Part shown: positions 17,443 to 26,551 of the stretch, piece after piece
Numbering within the stretch: position 1 is the stretch's first letter
Layout of the letters: each line of letters opens with the position of its first letter
Assembly: GCF_008973825.1 (NCBI RefSeq)
Contig: NZ_WCHR01000017.1
Coordinates: 62,001-126,000 of the forward strand
DNA length: 64,000 nt
DNA from: Gemmobacter serpentinus
GTDB taxonomy: Bacteria > Pseudomonadota > Alphaproteobacteria > Rhodobacterales > Rhodobacteraceae
Direction of reading: 5' to 3'
Translations under genes and position numbers: made by a program
The notes under the pieces: model-generated
What the model was told of the DNA's origin: nothing
Seen by the model: the letters and a program-made list of their open reading frames with translations, nothing else
The model's database searches: none

Positions 17443-18045
17443 ATGGCCTTCACGCTTCCCGATCTGCCCTATGCCCATGACGCGCTGGCCGCGCTTGGCA
17501 TGTCGAAAGAGACGCTGGAATATCACCACGACCTGCACCACAAGGCCTATGTCGACAATGGCAACAAGCTGATTGCCGGCACCGAGTGGGAATCGAAGTC
17601 GCTGGAAGAGATCGTGGTTGGCACCTATGCCGCCGGCGCCGTGGCGCAGAACGGCATCTTCAACAATGCCTCGCAGCACTGGAACCACAACCTGTTCTGG
17701 GAAGTGATGGGTCCGGGCGAAGACAAGAAGATCCCCGGCGCGCTTGAGAAAGCCCTGACCGAATCCTTCGGTTCGGTCGCCAAGTTCAAGGAAGACTTCG
17801 CCGCCGCAGGTGCGGGCCAGTTCGGTTCGGGCTGGGCCTGGCTGGTGAAAGACAAGGACGGCGCGCTGAAGGTCACCAAGACCGAAAACGGCGTGAACCC
17901 GCTTTGCTTCGGCCAGACCGCGCTTCTGGGCTGCGACGTGTGGGAACATTCCTACTACATCGACTTCCGCAACAAGCGCCCGGCCTATCTCACCAACTTC
18001 CTCGAGAAGCTGGTGAACTGGGAAGCGGTTGCCGCCAAGCTGTGA
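17443..18045 (+). CDS. sodB: Superoxide dismutase [Fe]
   Basis: The 200-residue cytoplasmic enzyme converts superoxide to O2 and H2O2. Metal ligands are His28 (LEYHHDLHHKAY), His82 (WNHNLFW), Asp165 and His169 (DVWEHSYYIDFRNKRP). Gln78 in FNNASQHWNH is the outer-sphere residue typical of Fe-type enzymes, as is the spacing of the motifs, although cambialistic activity is possible. Start ATG 17443 has AGGAG seven bases upstream; the upstream extension is not conserved. A strong bidirectional terminator follows. Confidence 0.93.
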   Translation: MAFTLPDLPYAHDALAALGMSKETLEYHHDLHHKAYVDNGNKLIAGTEWESKSLEEIVVGTYAAGAVAQNGIFNNASQHWNHNLFWEVMGPGEDKKIPGALEKALTESFGSVAKFKEDFAAAGAGQFGSGWAWLVKDKDGALKVTKTENGVNPLCFGQTALLGCDVWEHSYYIDFRNKRPAYLTNFLEKLVNWEAVAAKL

Positions 18046-18065
18046 TCTGACGATCCCCTGAATGG

Positions 18066-18100
18066 AAAAGGCCTGCCGGAGCGATCCGGCAGGCCTTTTC
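18066..18100. terminator. Bidirectional terminator with GCGA tetraloop
   Basis: A perfect 15-bp stem (AAAAGGCCTGCCGGA and its complement) closes a GCGA loop. A-tract on the left and T-tract on the right allow termination of sodB on the plus strand and of the convergent LOG-family gene on the minus strand. Confidence 0.9.
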
Positions 18101-18153
18101 TATTGGTGACACGTTGCAGGAAGAAACGGCAAGCTATTGTTTTTGAACGGATA

Positions 18154-18708
18154 TCAATTCAATTCGTCGTGGATTGCCTGGCGCAGCGTGGCGATATCAG
18201 GTACGGCGGTGAAATGGCCAAGCAGGCTTTCATCGGCAAAGCCTTCCGCGATCACATGGTTCACAAGACCGATCAGGGGTTGCCAATAACCATCTGTATC
18301 CAGAAGGAAAATCGGCTTCCGGTGCAGGCCGATCTGCGCCCAGGTCACCACCTCGAAAAATTCATCCAGCGATCCTGCACCGCCCGGCAGCACCACGATC
18401 GCATCGGAGTTCATGAACATGACCTTCTTGCGTTCATGCATGTCCTCGGTGATCACCATCTGGGTCAGGTCGCGCTTGCCGATCTCGCGCTTCATCAGAT
18501 GGGTCGGGATGATGCCCATGGTAATGGCCCCTGCCGCCTGCGCGGCGCGCGCGACCTCGCCCATCAAGCCGACATCGCCTGCGCCGTAAACCAGCCGCCA
18601 GCCCTCTGACGCCAGCATGGTGCCGGTATCCCGGGCGGCCTGTGCGTAAGAAGGCCGCGCGCCAGGGCGCGATCCGCAGAAAACGCAAACGGAATGGGTG
18701 AAGGACAT
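18154..18708 (-). CDS. LOG family protein (TIGR00730 type)
   Basis: The 184-residue Rossmann-like protein resembles cytokinin-activating LOG phosphoribohydrolases, which release free base from nucleoside 5'-monophosphates. Signature parts are CVFCGSRPGARPSYAQAA at the N-terminus, RLVYGAGDVGLMGEVARAA, and the active-site loop LPGGAGSLDEFFEVVTWAQ, in which Ser replaces the Thr of the usual GGxGTxxE. In bacteria the role is probably nucleotide salvage rather than hormone synthesis. Start ATG 18708 has CCGAGG upstream; ATG 18735 would add nine residues. It is divergent from the LysM gene. Confidence 0.85.
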   Translation of the reverse strand: MSFTHSVCVFCGSRPGARPSYAQAARDTGTMLASEGWRLVYGAGDVGLMGEVARAAQAAGAITMGIIPTHLMKREIGKRDLTQMVITEDMHERKKVMFMNSDAIVVLPGGAGSLDEFFEVVTWAQIGLHRKPIFLLDTDGYWQPLIGLVNHVIAEGFADESLLGHFTAVPDIATLRQAIHDELN

Positions 18709-18801
18709 GGGGGCCTCGGAAATATTGGTTGCCATTTCGGATCTATCGGGGTTCCTCTGAAAGAGAAAGCGGCGCCGGGCAAGAGCGCGCGGAGGGATGC
18801 G

Positions 18802-20130
18802 ATGGTGAAGGAAGCGGGGGCAGGCGGCGCGGTTTCGGGCAGCGCCGTTGCGGGGCTGGCGATTGCGGCTGTGGCGGCGATCACTGGTGGGCTGGTCTGG
18901 TATGTCCAGCGACCTGCGGAGCCGGAGGCCCCGGTCGCGCTTCTGTCGCCGGGTCCCACACCTCAGACGCCAGTTGCAGAGACACCCGCCGCAAAGACAC
19001 CAACAACGGCAAGTCCAACGACAGCGAAGCCGCAGACAGCGGCCTCCGCCGCCAGCCCCGAGGCCGCTGCCGCAGCACAGATCCCGCCGGGCTTTGATAC
19101 CGTTCGCGTCACGCCCGAGGGCCAGGCGCTGGTGGCCGGGCGGGCCCGTCCGGGGGCAGAGGTGCAATTGCGCATCGATGATGCCGAGGTGGCGCGGGCG
19201 ACGGCGGACGGGCAGGGCACCTTCGTGGCGCTGTTCGATCTGGCCCCATCTGACGCGCCGCGTATGCTGACCCTGGTGCAACTGGGCACGCCAGAGGTTC
19301 CGGGCCGCGATTCGGTGGCCCTGGCCCCGACCTCTGCGCCCGCGACCACGGCTGCGGCTGAGGCTGAGGCTGAGGGCAATGTTGTGGCGGAGGCCGTGTC
19401 ACCAGCGCCAGCGCCAGCCCCCCTTCTGGTTAACGATCAGGGGGCGACGGTTCTGCAATCCGATCTGCCGCCGGGCATGGTCAGCATCGCCTCGATCGCC
19501 TACACGCCGGGGGGCGGGGTGCAGTTGGCAGGCCAGGGCGATGGCGGGGCCAATTTGCGGATCTATCTGGACAATGCGCCGGTGGCTGAGGCGCTGGTTG
19601 CGACCTCGGGCCAGTGGTTTGCCACGCTGCGCGATGTCACGCCGGGCCTTTACACGCTGCGTGCCGATCAACTGGATGCCAGTGGCAAGGTGACCGCCCG
19701 GTTCGAGACCCCCTTCCTGCGCGAGACACCCGAGGCGCTTGCCGCCGCGCTGAAGCCGCGGGCGACCCCCGGCCAACCGCTTGCGGCATCGACCCAACTC
19801 CCTGAAGCTCCTGTGTCCGGCACATTGCCGCGTCCGGTGCAGGCCGCGCCCAGCACGATAGGCGCGCGCCCCGCTGTCGCCAGCCTTGGCGCGCCATCCG
19901 ATGTGGTGGCTGATCCCGTCGCCGATGTCACCCGAGCAGAGCCCGCCCCGGCCGAGACTGGCGCCGCACCGCTGACGGTAACGGTGCAGCCCGGCTTCAC
20001 GCTCTGGCGCATTGCCCGCGAAAACTTTGGCGATGGGGTGATGTATGTGAAAGTGTTCGAGGCCAACAAGGCCCAGATCCGCAATCCGGATCTCATCTAT
20101 CCCGGTCAGGTCTTCACGATTCCGCAGTAA
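18802..20130 (+). CDS. LysM domain envelope protein
   Basis: The 442-residue protein has one N-terminal transmembrane helix (GSAVAGLAIAAVAAITGGLV), then a long Pro/Thr/Ala-rich linker (residues about 40-100) and two Ig-like or carboxypeptidase-regulatory-like repeats (VRVTPEGQALVAGRARPGAE and IAYTPGGGVQLAGQGDGGAN) separated by another Ala-rich linker. The C-terminal LysM domain (TVQPGFTLWRIARENFGDGV to LIYPGQVFTIPQ) binds peptidoglycan. It probably tethers membrane and cell wall. Start ATG 18802 has GGAGG six bases upstream. The last 17 bases overlap the 3' end of the convergent arsR gene. Confidence 0.82.
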   Translation: MVKEAGAGGAVSGSAVAGLAIAAVAAITGGLVWYVQRPAEPEAPVALLSPGPTPQTPVAETPAAKTPTTASPTTAKPQTAASAASPEAAAAAQIPPGFDTVRVTPEGQALVAGRARPGAEVQLRIDDAEVARATADGQGTFVALFDLAPSDAPRMLTLVQLGTPEVPGRDSVALAPTSAPATTAAAEAEAEGNVVAEAVSPAPAPAPLLVNDQGATVLQSDLPPGMVSIASIAYTPGGGVQLAGQGDGGANLRIYLDNAPVAEALVATSGQWFATLRDVTPGLYTLRADQLDASGKVTARFETPFLRETPEALAAALKPRATPGQPLAASTQLPEAPVSGTLPRPVQAAPSTIGARPAVASLGAPSDVVADPVADVTRAEPAPAETGAAPLTVTVQPGFTLWRIARENFGDGVMYVKVFEANKAQIRNPDLIYPGQVFTIPQ

Positions 20131-20482
20131 GGGTATCGGCCAGTCCCGCTGCCTCATCTTCCGGCGGGCAGGCCGAGCAGCAGGCCCGCACCTCCGGGTG
20201 ATCCAGACAGCAATCAGCCAGAAGGTAGGAAATCGTGCCGCCGATCCCCTGCAGGTCGGCGCTGTAGATCACGTTGCGCGACACCCGGCGCGAGCGGATC
20301 AACCCGGCCTGTTCCAGCGCCGCCAGATGGAACGACAGCCGTGAGGCCGAAAGGCCAAGCGCGCGCGCGATCTCGCCCGCAGGCAGGCCGTCATCGCCAT
20401 GCGGCACCAGCAGGCGCACCAGTTCCAGCCGCGATTCATGCGCCAGCGCCGAGAGGCTTGCGAGGACTTTACCTTGCTCCAT
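20114..20482 (-). CDS. ArsR/SmtB family metalloregulator
   Basis: The 122-residue winged-helix repressor has the recognition helix ASRLSFHLAALEQAGLIRSR and a beta wing (RNVIYSAD). The C-terminus is unusually Cys-rich: LADCCLDHPEVRACCSACPP, five cysteines in seventeen residues, a plausible arsenite, cadmium or other soft-metal site. Family members leave DNA when metal binds. It is divergent from the Atm1-type exporter gene 85 bases away, with an inverted repeat between them, so it likely controls itself and the exporter. Its 3' end overlaps the LysM gene. Confidence 0.87.
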   Translation of the reverse strand: MEQGKVLASLSALAHESRLELVRLLVPHGDDGLPAGEIARALGLSASRLSFHLAALEQAGLIRSRRVSRNVIYSADLQGIGGTISYLLADCCLDHPEVRACCSACPPEDEAAGLADTLTAES

Positions 20483-20484
20483 AT

Positions 20485-20508
20485 TTCAACTACTCGTGAA
20501 GCGTTGAA
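20485..20508. promoter_or_regulatory. Candidate ArsR operator
   Basis: TTCAAC (20485-20490) and GTTGAA (20503-20508) form an inverted repeat with a 12-base spacer, starting three bases before the arsR ATG and facing the exporter gene. The TTCAA...TTGAA form resembles known ArsR/SmtB operators. The assignment to this regulator is an inference from position. Confidence 0.55.
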
Positions 20509-20567
20509 TTGACCCTGCATAACCCAAGCCCCGCCGCCAATCAACCGGCAAGGGCCAGGAACCCGAC

Positions 20568-22475
20568 ATGGCAGCCCCAGATACGATCCCGGAAAACGAT
20601 ACCCCCACGACGACAGGCTGGGAGACGATCCGCCGCGTCTCGCCCTATCTCTGGCCCAAGGGCGAGGGCTGGGTGAAGCGCCGTGTCGTGCTGGCACTGG
20701 TCATGCTGACGCTGGCCAAGATCGTCTCGGTTTCCACCCCGTTCTTCTTCAAGGCGGCGGTGGACAAGCTGGCGGGCGATGCGCCATCGGGCGCAATGCT
20801 GATGGGGATCACGGCGGTCGGCCTGACGCTGGCCTATGGCATGGCGCGGCTGGGGGCTGCGGCCTTTGGCGAATTGCGCGATGCGATCTTTGTGCGGGTT
20901 GGCCAGCGGGCGCTGCGCAAGCTGGCGCTGGAAACCTTTACCCATATCCACCGCCTGTCGATGCGCTATCATATCAGCCGCAAGACCGGGGGGCTGTCGC
21001 GCATCATCGAGCGGGGCGTGAAGGGCGTCGATTTCCTGCTGCGCTTCCTGCTGTTCTCGATCGGGCCGCTAATCCTCGAACTGAGCATGGTTTCGGTGCT
21101 GTTTGCGGTGCTGTTTGGCTGGCAATATATGGTCGTCGTGGTGCTGACCATCGTGCTCTATGTCTGGTTCACCTTCAAGGTGACCGAATGGCGCGTGGCG
21201 ATCCGGCGCGAGATGAACGACCAGGACACCGATGCCAATCAGAAGGCCATCGACAGCCTGCTGAACTTTGAAACCGTGCGCTATTTCGGGGCGACTGCGC
21301 GCGAGGGGGCGCGCTACGATCAGGCGATGGCGCGCTATGAAATTGCGGCGGTGAGGACCGGGCAGTCGCTGGCGCTGCTGAATGGCGGGCAGGCGCTGAT
21401 CATCACAGTGGGTCTGGTCATTGTCATGGTGATGGCTGCCATGGGCGTGCAGGCCGGGCAGTTGACGGTCGGCGATTTCGTCATGGTCAACGCCTATATG
21501 ATCCAGATCACCATGCCGCTCAGCTTTCTTGGCACGGTGTATCGCGAGATCCGCCAGGCCCTGGTCGATATGGGGCAGATGTTCGGTCTTCTGGCGCAAC
21601 CGGCCGAGATTACAGACAAATCAGACGCGCAGGCGCTGCGGGTGCAGGGTGGCACCGTGCGGTTTGAGAATGTGGGCTTTGCCTATGACAGCGAGCGCCC
21701 GATTCTGCGTGGCGTCAGTGTCGAGGTGCCTGCTGGCCAGACTGTGGCGCTTGTGGGCCCCTCTGGTTCGGGGAAATCCACCATCGGGCGGCTGCTGTTC
21801 CGCTTTTATGATGTGACGGCGGGCGGCGTCAGCATTGACGGGCAGGATATCCGGGACGTGACGCAGGACAGTCTGCACGCGGCCATCGGTGTCGTGCCGC
21901 AGGATACCGTGCTGTTCAACGACACGATCTATTACAACATCGCCTATGGCCGCCCGGAGGCCAGCCCGGCAGAGGTGGAGGCCGCGGCAAAGGCCGCGAA
22001 GATCCATGATTTCATCCTGTCGCTGCCCGATGGCTATGGCACCACGGTGGGCGAACGTGGTCTGAAATTGTCAGGTGGCGAGAAGCAGCGCGTGGGCATT
22101 GCCCGCACCCTGCTGAAGAACCCGCCGATCCTGCTGCTGGATGAGGCAACTTCGGCGCTGGATACCCAGACCGAGGCCGATATCCAGCAATCTCTGCGCG
22201 AGATGGGGCAGGGCCGCACCGTGATCACCATCGCGCACCGCCTGTCCACCATCGCCGATGCCGACCGCATCGTGGTGCTGGAGGCGGGGCGGGTGATCGA
22301 AGAGGGCACGCATGAGGCGCTGCTGGATCTTGGCGGGCGCTATGCCGCCATGTGGGCGCGTCAGGCGGCCGAAGACGGTGCCGCCGAGGCTTTGGCACAG
22401 GAGGCGGCGGCAGAGGCCGCAGCAGAAGCCGACTTGTGCCAGTCCGAGCGTCGCAATCCCGGCACGGCGGCCTGA
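20568..22475 (+). CDS. Atm1-type ABC exporter (heavy-metal/glutathione conjugate)
   Basis: The 635-residue half transporter has six membrane helices (about residues 40-310) and one ATPase domain. The membrane part has Atm1/HMT1 hallmarks: MRYHISRKTGGLSRIIERGV and SLLNFETVRYFGATAREGAR. The ATPase has Walker A GPSGSGKST, Q-loop VPQDTVLF, signature LSGGEKQRV and Walker B ILLLDEATSAL. Bacterial homologues export glutathione-metal or Fe-S-related conjugates as homodimers. The Cys-rich ArsR gene next door suggests metal-induced expression. An Ala/Glu-rich tail (EALAQEAAAEAAAEAD) is lineage-specific. Confidence 0.88.
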   Translation: MAAPDTIPENDTPTTTGWETIRRVSPYLWPKGEGWVKRRVVLALVMLTLAKIVSVSTPFFFKAAVDKLAGDAPSGAMLMGITAVGLTLAYGMARLGAAAFGELRDAIFVRVGQRALRKLALETFTHIHRLSMRYHISRKTGGLSRIIERGVKGVDFLLRFLLFSIGPLILELSMVSVLFAVLFGWQYMVVVVLTIVLYVWFTFKVTEWRVAIRREMNDQDTDANQKAIDSLLNFETVRYFGATAREGARYDQAMARYEIAAVRTGQSLALLNGGQALIITVGLVIVMVMAAMGVQAGQLTVGDFVMVNAYMIQITMPLSFLGTVYREIRQALVDMGQMFGLLAQPAEITDKSDAQALRVQGGTVRFENVGFAYDSERPILRGVSVEVPAGQTVALVGPSGSGKSTIGRLLFRFYDVTAGGVSIDGQDIRDVTQDSLHAAIGVVPQDTVLFNDTIYYNIAYGRPEASPAEVEAAAKAAKIHDFILSLPDGYGTTVGERGLKLSGGEKQRVGIARTLLKNPPILLLDEATSALDTQTEADIQQSLREMGQGRTVITIAHRLSTIADADRIVVLEAGRVIEEGTHEALLDLGGRYAAMWARQAAEDGAAEALAQEAAAEAAAEADLCQSERRNPGTAA

Positions 22476-22844
22476 TCGCCGGGGCGCGACCACGCGGCGG
22501 CATGTCATCGGCGGTCAGGCTCGGGCCGCCGATCCCTGCGGGGTGCCCTTGATCAGCTGGGCGAACGGTCACGGCCATTCCGCCTTGAACCTGTATCGGC
22601 TTGCACCTTAGCCGCGATCCTGCCAGGGCGTCACCCGCGGGCCCAAGTCTTGTCGCGCCGCGCAAAGACCACGCAGAACAGAGACGGGGTCATGAAGGAC
22701 GCCGTCCTTTTCTGGCCATGATCCGCCGATCTGGCGGTCTGGAAGGTCATCGCAGGGCCGGGCCAAACCCTTTCGCACCGGGGCAAGGCTTGGCAAGCGC
22801 GCGGCCTTGCGTGTAAGACGGGGACGAATGATGGGAGAGACTTT
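22476..22844. other. Intergenic region with a short terminator-like hairpin
   Basis: This 369-base interval follows the Atm1-type gene. A hairpin AAGGAC-GCC-GTCCTT followed by TTCT at 22695-22713 could end that transcript; just after it CCGCC-GATCT-GGCGG forms a second small hairpin. The right end must carry the promoter of the yfgM-like gene. I see no coding frame in it that looks real. Confidence 0.4.
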
Positions 22845-23492
22845 GTGAGCAACCCCGATAGCTTCATCGACGAGGTGACCGAAGAGGTGCGCCGGGACCG
22901 GCTTTTTGCAGCCATGCGCAAATATGGCTGGATTGGCCTTGTGCTGGTTGCCGCCGTCGTCGGTGGCACGGCTTGGCAGGAATGGCAGAAATCCGAACGC
23001 GCGGCGCAGTCGCGTGCCTTTGGTGACGCGATTCTGAAGGCAACCGAAAGCGGCACGGCCGATGAACGCCGTGCGGCCCTTGCGGCCATCCCGGCAGCGG
23101 GCGAACAAAAGGCCGTGCTGGATCTGCTGCTCGCTTCGGACCCGGAGGAAAACCCTGCCGCGACGCTGGAGGCGCTGCGTGCGATCGAGGCCGATCTGAC
23201 CTTGCCGCAGCTCTGGCGTGATCTGGCGGTGCTGCGCCGTGTCGGCCTGCAAGGCAAGGAACTGCCCCTATCTGAGCGTCGTGCAGCCCTTGAACCGCTC
23301 GCGGTGCCGGGACGCGTTTTCCGCCCGATGGCCGCAGAGCAGCTGGCCTATCTGCTGGTCGAGGAGGGGAAGTCGTCCGATGCGATTACGGCGCTGCAGG
23401 CGCTGACGCAGGATCAGGATGCGCCCGGGGGCTTGCGCAACCGCGCCGCGCAGATGATTGTCGCCCTTGGGGGCGTGCCCGAACAGGGCTGA
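22845..23492 (+). CDS. YfgM-like tetratricopeptide membrane protein
   Basis: The 215-residue protein has a short cytoplasmic N-terminus, one membrane helix (YGWIGLVLVAAVVGGTAWQE) and a periplasmic helical-repeat domain. It matches the YfgM/AncD family (TPR_21), which in E. coli binds the SecYEG translocon and PpiD to assist outer-membrane and periplasmic protein folding. The gene order yfgM-bamB-der is the same as in gammaproteobacteria, which supports the call despite low similarity. The GTG start at 22845 has GGGAGA upstream. Confidence 0.78.
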   Translation: MSNPDSFIDEVTEEVRRDRLFAAMRKYGWIGLVLVAAVVGGTAWQEWQKSERAAQSRAFGDAILKATESGTADERRAALAAIPAAGEQKAVLDLLLASDPEENPAATLEALRAIEADLTLPQLWRDLAVLRRVGLQGKELPLSERRAALEPLAVPGRVFRPMAAEQLAYLLVEEGKSSDAITALQALTQDQDAPGGLRNRAAQMIVALGGVPEQG

Positions 23493-23565
23493 GGCCTGAA
23501 TCGCCGAAAGGCAATGCCGCAGGCGCGGGCCCGCCCGCCGTTTGCGTTGATACGGAGTGCAGAGC

Positions 23566-24909
23566 GTGCCGCCGATGAAAACCGCGATCTCCAGCCTGGC
23601 GCTTCTGGCGCTGCTTGCCGCTTGCGAGAAGGAGGTCATTCTGCCGGGTGAGCGGTTCGGCACCAGAACCCCACTGGAAGACAGTGTGGCGACCACGACC
23701 AACCCTGCGCCGCGCGATGGTCAGTCCGTGCAGGTGAATCAGTCGGTGCCGATCGCGCTGCCCGCCGCAGTCGCCAATGCCGATTGGACCCATCGTGGTG
23801 GCAATGCCCGTCACCTGCCACCGCATGGCGCATTGTCGGCCGCCCCCGTGCGGATCTGGAGCGCGAGTATCGGCCAGGCCTCGACCCGTCGCAACCGGAT
23901 CTCTGCCGCGCCTATCGTGGCCGATGGCCGGATTTTCACGCTGGATGCGGAAATGGGGCTGCACGCGACCGCGCTGAACGGTGCGCCGCTGTGGGGCAGC
24001 GATTTGACCCCGCAGGGCGACCGCCGGTCGGAAGTGTCGGGCGGCGGCATCGCCTATGGTGCGGGCCGGGTGTTCGTGGCAACCGGCTATGGCGAGCTGA
24101 TCGCGGTGGAACCGGCATCGGGCCGGGTGATCTGGCGCCAGCAGCTTGGGGCCTCGGTCGCAGGTGCGCCTGCGGTTGAGGGCAATACCGTTTATGTCGT
24201 CGGCCGTGACAGCGCCGGATGGGCGGTGAATGCAACCGACGGCAAGGTGCTGTGGCAGATCGACGGGACCACCGCCAATACCGGGATGGTCGGATCCTCG
24301 GCACCGGCGATCACCGACCGTCTGGTGATCCTGCCGATGCCGTCGGGCGAATTGCGGGCCGTGCTGAAATCGGCCGGGGTCGAGGTCTGGGAGGCCGAGA
24401 TTGCCGGCGGTCGTCTGGGGCGCGCCTATGCGCTGATCTCGGATGTCACGGGCGATCCGGTGGTTGTGGGCGACACGATCTATGCCGGCAATGCCTCGGG
24501 GCGCAGCTATGCCGTCTCGGGCAATGGCGAGACGTTGTGGTCGGCCCCCGAGGGCGCGCTTGGCCCCGTGCTGCCGGTGGGCGGATCGGTCTTTCTGGTG
24601 AATGATCAGGCAGAGCTGGTGCGTCTGGATGCGGCCACCGGGACGGTGATCTGGAAAGCCGAGATGCCCTATTTCGATGCGGTGAAGCCCAAGAAGCACA
24701 AATCGATCACCGCGCATTATGGCCCGGTTCTGGCGGGCGGCCGCATCGCGGTCGCCTCTGGCGACGGGGTGCTGCGCTTCTTCTCGCCGCAGACGGGGGC
24801 CATGGTCGGCAGCGCCGAGATCCCCGGCGGGGCGGCGGCCCAACCGGCTTTGGCGGGGGGCATGTTGCTCGTTGTTGGCCAGAACGGGCAACTTCACGCT
24901 TTCCGTTGA
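23566..24909 (+). CDS. bamB: Outer membrane assembly lipoprotein BamB
   Basis: The 447-residue product is a lipoprotein beta-propeller of the BAM complex. The signal peptide ends in the lipobox LLAAC, so Cys is lipidated. Pyrrolo-quinoline-quinone-type blades follow, with motifs such as VWSASIG-like starts, DGRIFTLDAEMGLHATALNG, VEGNTVYVVGRDSAGWAVNA and GDTIYAGNASGRSYAVSGNG. The GTG at 23566 has GGAG eight bases upstream; the ATG at 23575 is a possible alternative that leaves the lipobox intact. It lies between the yfgM-like gene and der, as in E. coli. Confidence 0.87.
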   Translation: MPPMKTAISSLALLALLAACEKEVILPGERFGTRTPLEDSVATTTNPAPRDGQSVQVNQSVPIALPAAVANADWTHRGGNARHLPPHGALSAAPVRIWSASIGQASTRRNRISAAPIVADGRIFTLDAEMGLHATALNGAPLWGSDLTPQGDRRSEVSGGGIAYGAGRVFVATGYGELIAVEPASGRVIWRQQLGASVAGAPAVEGNTVYVVGRDSAGWAVNATDGKVLWQIDGTTANTGMVGSSAPAITDRLVILPMPSGELRAVLKSAGVEVWEAEIAGGRLGRAYALISDVTGDPVVVGDTIYAGNASGRSYAVSGNGETLWSAPEGALGPVLPVGGSVFLVNDQAELVRLDAATGTVIWKAEMPYFDAVKPKKHKSITAHYGPVLAGGRIAVASGDGVLRFFSPQTGAMVGSAEIPGGAAAQPALAGGMLLVVGQNGQLHAFR

Positions 24910-24980
24910 CCCGTTTTGGGTGTAACGGCAGGCGCTTGACCGTATGACAGGCCCCAAGGGGCGCGCCCACGGAGGGCCAG

Positions 24981-26450
24981 ATGACCTTTACACTCGCCAT
25001 TGTCGGCCGCCCCAATGTCGGCAAATCGACGCTGTTCAACCGGCTGGTCGGCAAGAAGCTGGCGCTGGTCGATGACCAGCCCGGGGTGACGCGCGATCTG
25101 CGCGAGGGCGATGCAAAGCTGTTCGACATGCGCTTTACCGTCATCGACACCGCAGGCCTTGAGGAAATAACCGATGACAGCCTGCAGGGCCGGATGCGCC
25201 GCCTGACCGAGCGCGCGGTGGACATGGCCGATATCTGCCTGTTCATCATCGACGGCCGGGTGGGGGTGACCGCCACGGATGAGGTCTTTGCCGATATCCT
25301 GCGCAAGAAGGGGGCCAAGGTCATCCTTGGCGTGAACAAGGCCGAGGGCAAGGCGGGTGACGCGGGCGCGCTGGAGGCCTATAGCCTGGGCCTGGGTGAG
25401 CCGGTTCGCATGTCTGCCGAACATGGCGAGGGGATGGATGATCTCTATTACATCCTGCGCCCCCATAGCGAAGCGTTCGAGGAACGTGCCGCATTGGATG
25501 CGCCGCTGGTCGATGTCGATATCCCGGAAGACGAGGCCGAGCTGGAGGCGGATGAAAACGCCCATAAGCCGACCGAACGCCATCCGCTGCAAATCGCGGT
25601 GATCGGGCGCCCGAATGCCGGGAAATCGACGCTGATCAACAAGATCATCGGCGAAGACCGGCTGCTGACCGGGCCCGAGGCCGGGATCACCCGCGACGCG
25701 ATCTCGGTGCGCAACACCTGGTTCGGCACGCCGACCCGGATCTTCGACACTGCCGGGATGCGCAAGAAGGCCCGCATCAACGACAAGCTGGAAAAGCTGT
25801 CGGTGGCGGACGGGTTGCGCGCCGTGCGCTTTGCCGAGGTCGTGGTGGTGCTTCTGGATGTGGAAATCCCCTTCGAGGTGCAGGATCTGCGTATCGCGGA
25901 CTTCGCCGAGACCGAGGGCCGCGCCGTGGTGGTTGCGGTCAACAAATGGGATCTGGAAGGCGAGAAACAGGAAAAGCTGGCCGAGCTGAAAGAGATGTTC
26001 GAACGTCTCTTGCCGCAGCTGCGTGGTGCGCCGCTGATCACCGTATCGGCCAAGACCGGCCGGGGCCTCGACCGTCTTCATGCCGCAATCCTGAAGGCGC
26101 ATGACATCTGGAACCGCCGCATCCCGACCGCGCGACTGAACAGCTGGCTGGGTGCCATGACCGAGGCGCATCCGCCGCCGGCACCGGGCGGCAAGCGTAT
26201 CAAGCTGCGCTACATGACGCAGGTGAAGACCCGCCCGCCGGGCTTTGTCGCCATGTGTTCGCATCCCGATCTGATGCCGGAAAGCTATCGCCGCTATCTG
26301 GTGAACGGGCTGCGCGACCATTTCGACATGCCGGGCACCCCGATCCGGGTGACCTTCCGCGGGCAGGGCGACAAGAACCCGTTCAAGAACGCGAACAAGT
26401 TCCGCACGCCCTCGCGCCTGCGCAAGCATATGGAAGGCCGCAAGGACTGA
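24981..26450 (+). CDS. der: Ribosome biogenesis GTPase Der (EngA)
   Basis: The 489-residue protein has two consecutive GTPase domains and a C-terminal KH-like domain. G1 motifs are GRPNVGKS (residue 8) and GRPNAGKS (about residue 210); each domain has DTAG and NK-D motifs (NKAEG, NKWDLE). Der binds the 50S subunit and is essential for its maturation. The linker is acidic ([14 protein letters not shown]). Start ATG 24981 has GGAGG upstream. A perfect palindromic repeat follows the stop after 14 bases. Confidence 0.95.
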   Translation: MTFTLAIVGRPNVGKSTLFNRLVGKKLALVDDQPGVTRDLREGDAKLFDMRFTVIDTAGLEEITDDSLQGRMRRLTERAVDMADICLFIIDGRVGVTATDEVFADILRKKGAKVILGVNKAEGKAGDAGALEAYSLGLGEPVRMSAEHGEGMDDLYYILRPHSEAFEERAALDAPLVDVDIPEDEAELEADENAHKPTERHPLQIAVIGRPNAGKSTLINKIIGEDRLLTGPEAGITRDAISVRNTWFGTPTRIFDTAGMRKKARINDKLEKLSVADGLRAVRFAEVVVVLLDVEIPFEVQDLRIADFAETEGRAVVVAVNKWDLEGEKQEKLAELKEMFERLLPQLRGAPLITVSAKTGRGLDRLHAAILKAHDIWNRRIPTARLNSWLGAMTEAHPPPAPGGKRIKLRYMTQVKTRPPGFVAMCSHPDLMPESYRRYLVNGLRDHFDMPGTPIRVTFRGQGDKNPFKNANKFRTPSRLRKHMEGRKD

Positions 26451-26464
26451 CACTCCGGCACGCG

Positions 26465-26485
26465 CGATTTTTCGTCGAAAAATCG
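26465..26485. repeat. Dispersed palindrome (GATTTTTCG-N-CGAAAAATC family)
   Basis: This is a perfect 10-bp inverted repeat around a central T, 14 bases after the der stop. It is identical to the soxB copy except for the central base. Confidence 0.75.
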
Positions 26486-26551
26486 TGGCCATTTGGTGGA
26501 TGGTCTTTCAAAGGTCCAAATTCGGTCATGCCGGGATGCCATCGTCCCGGC

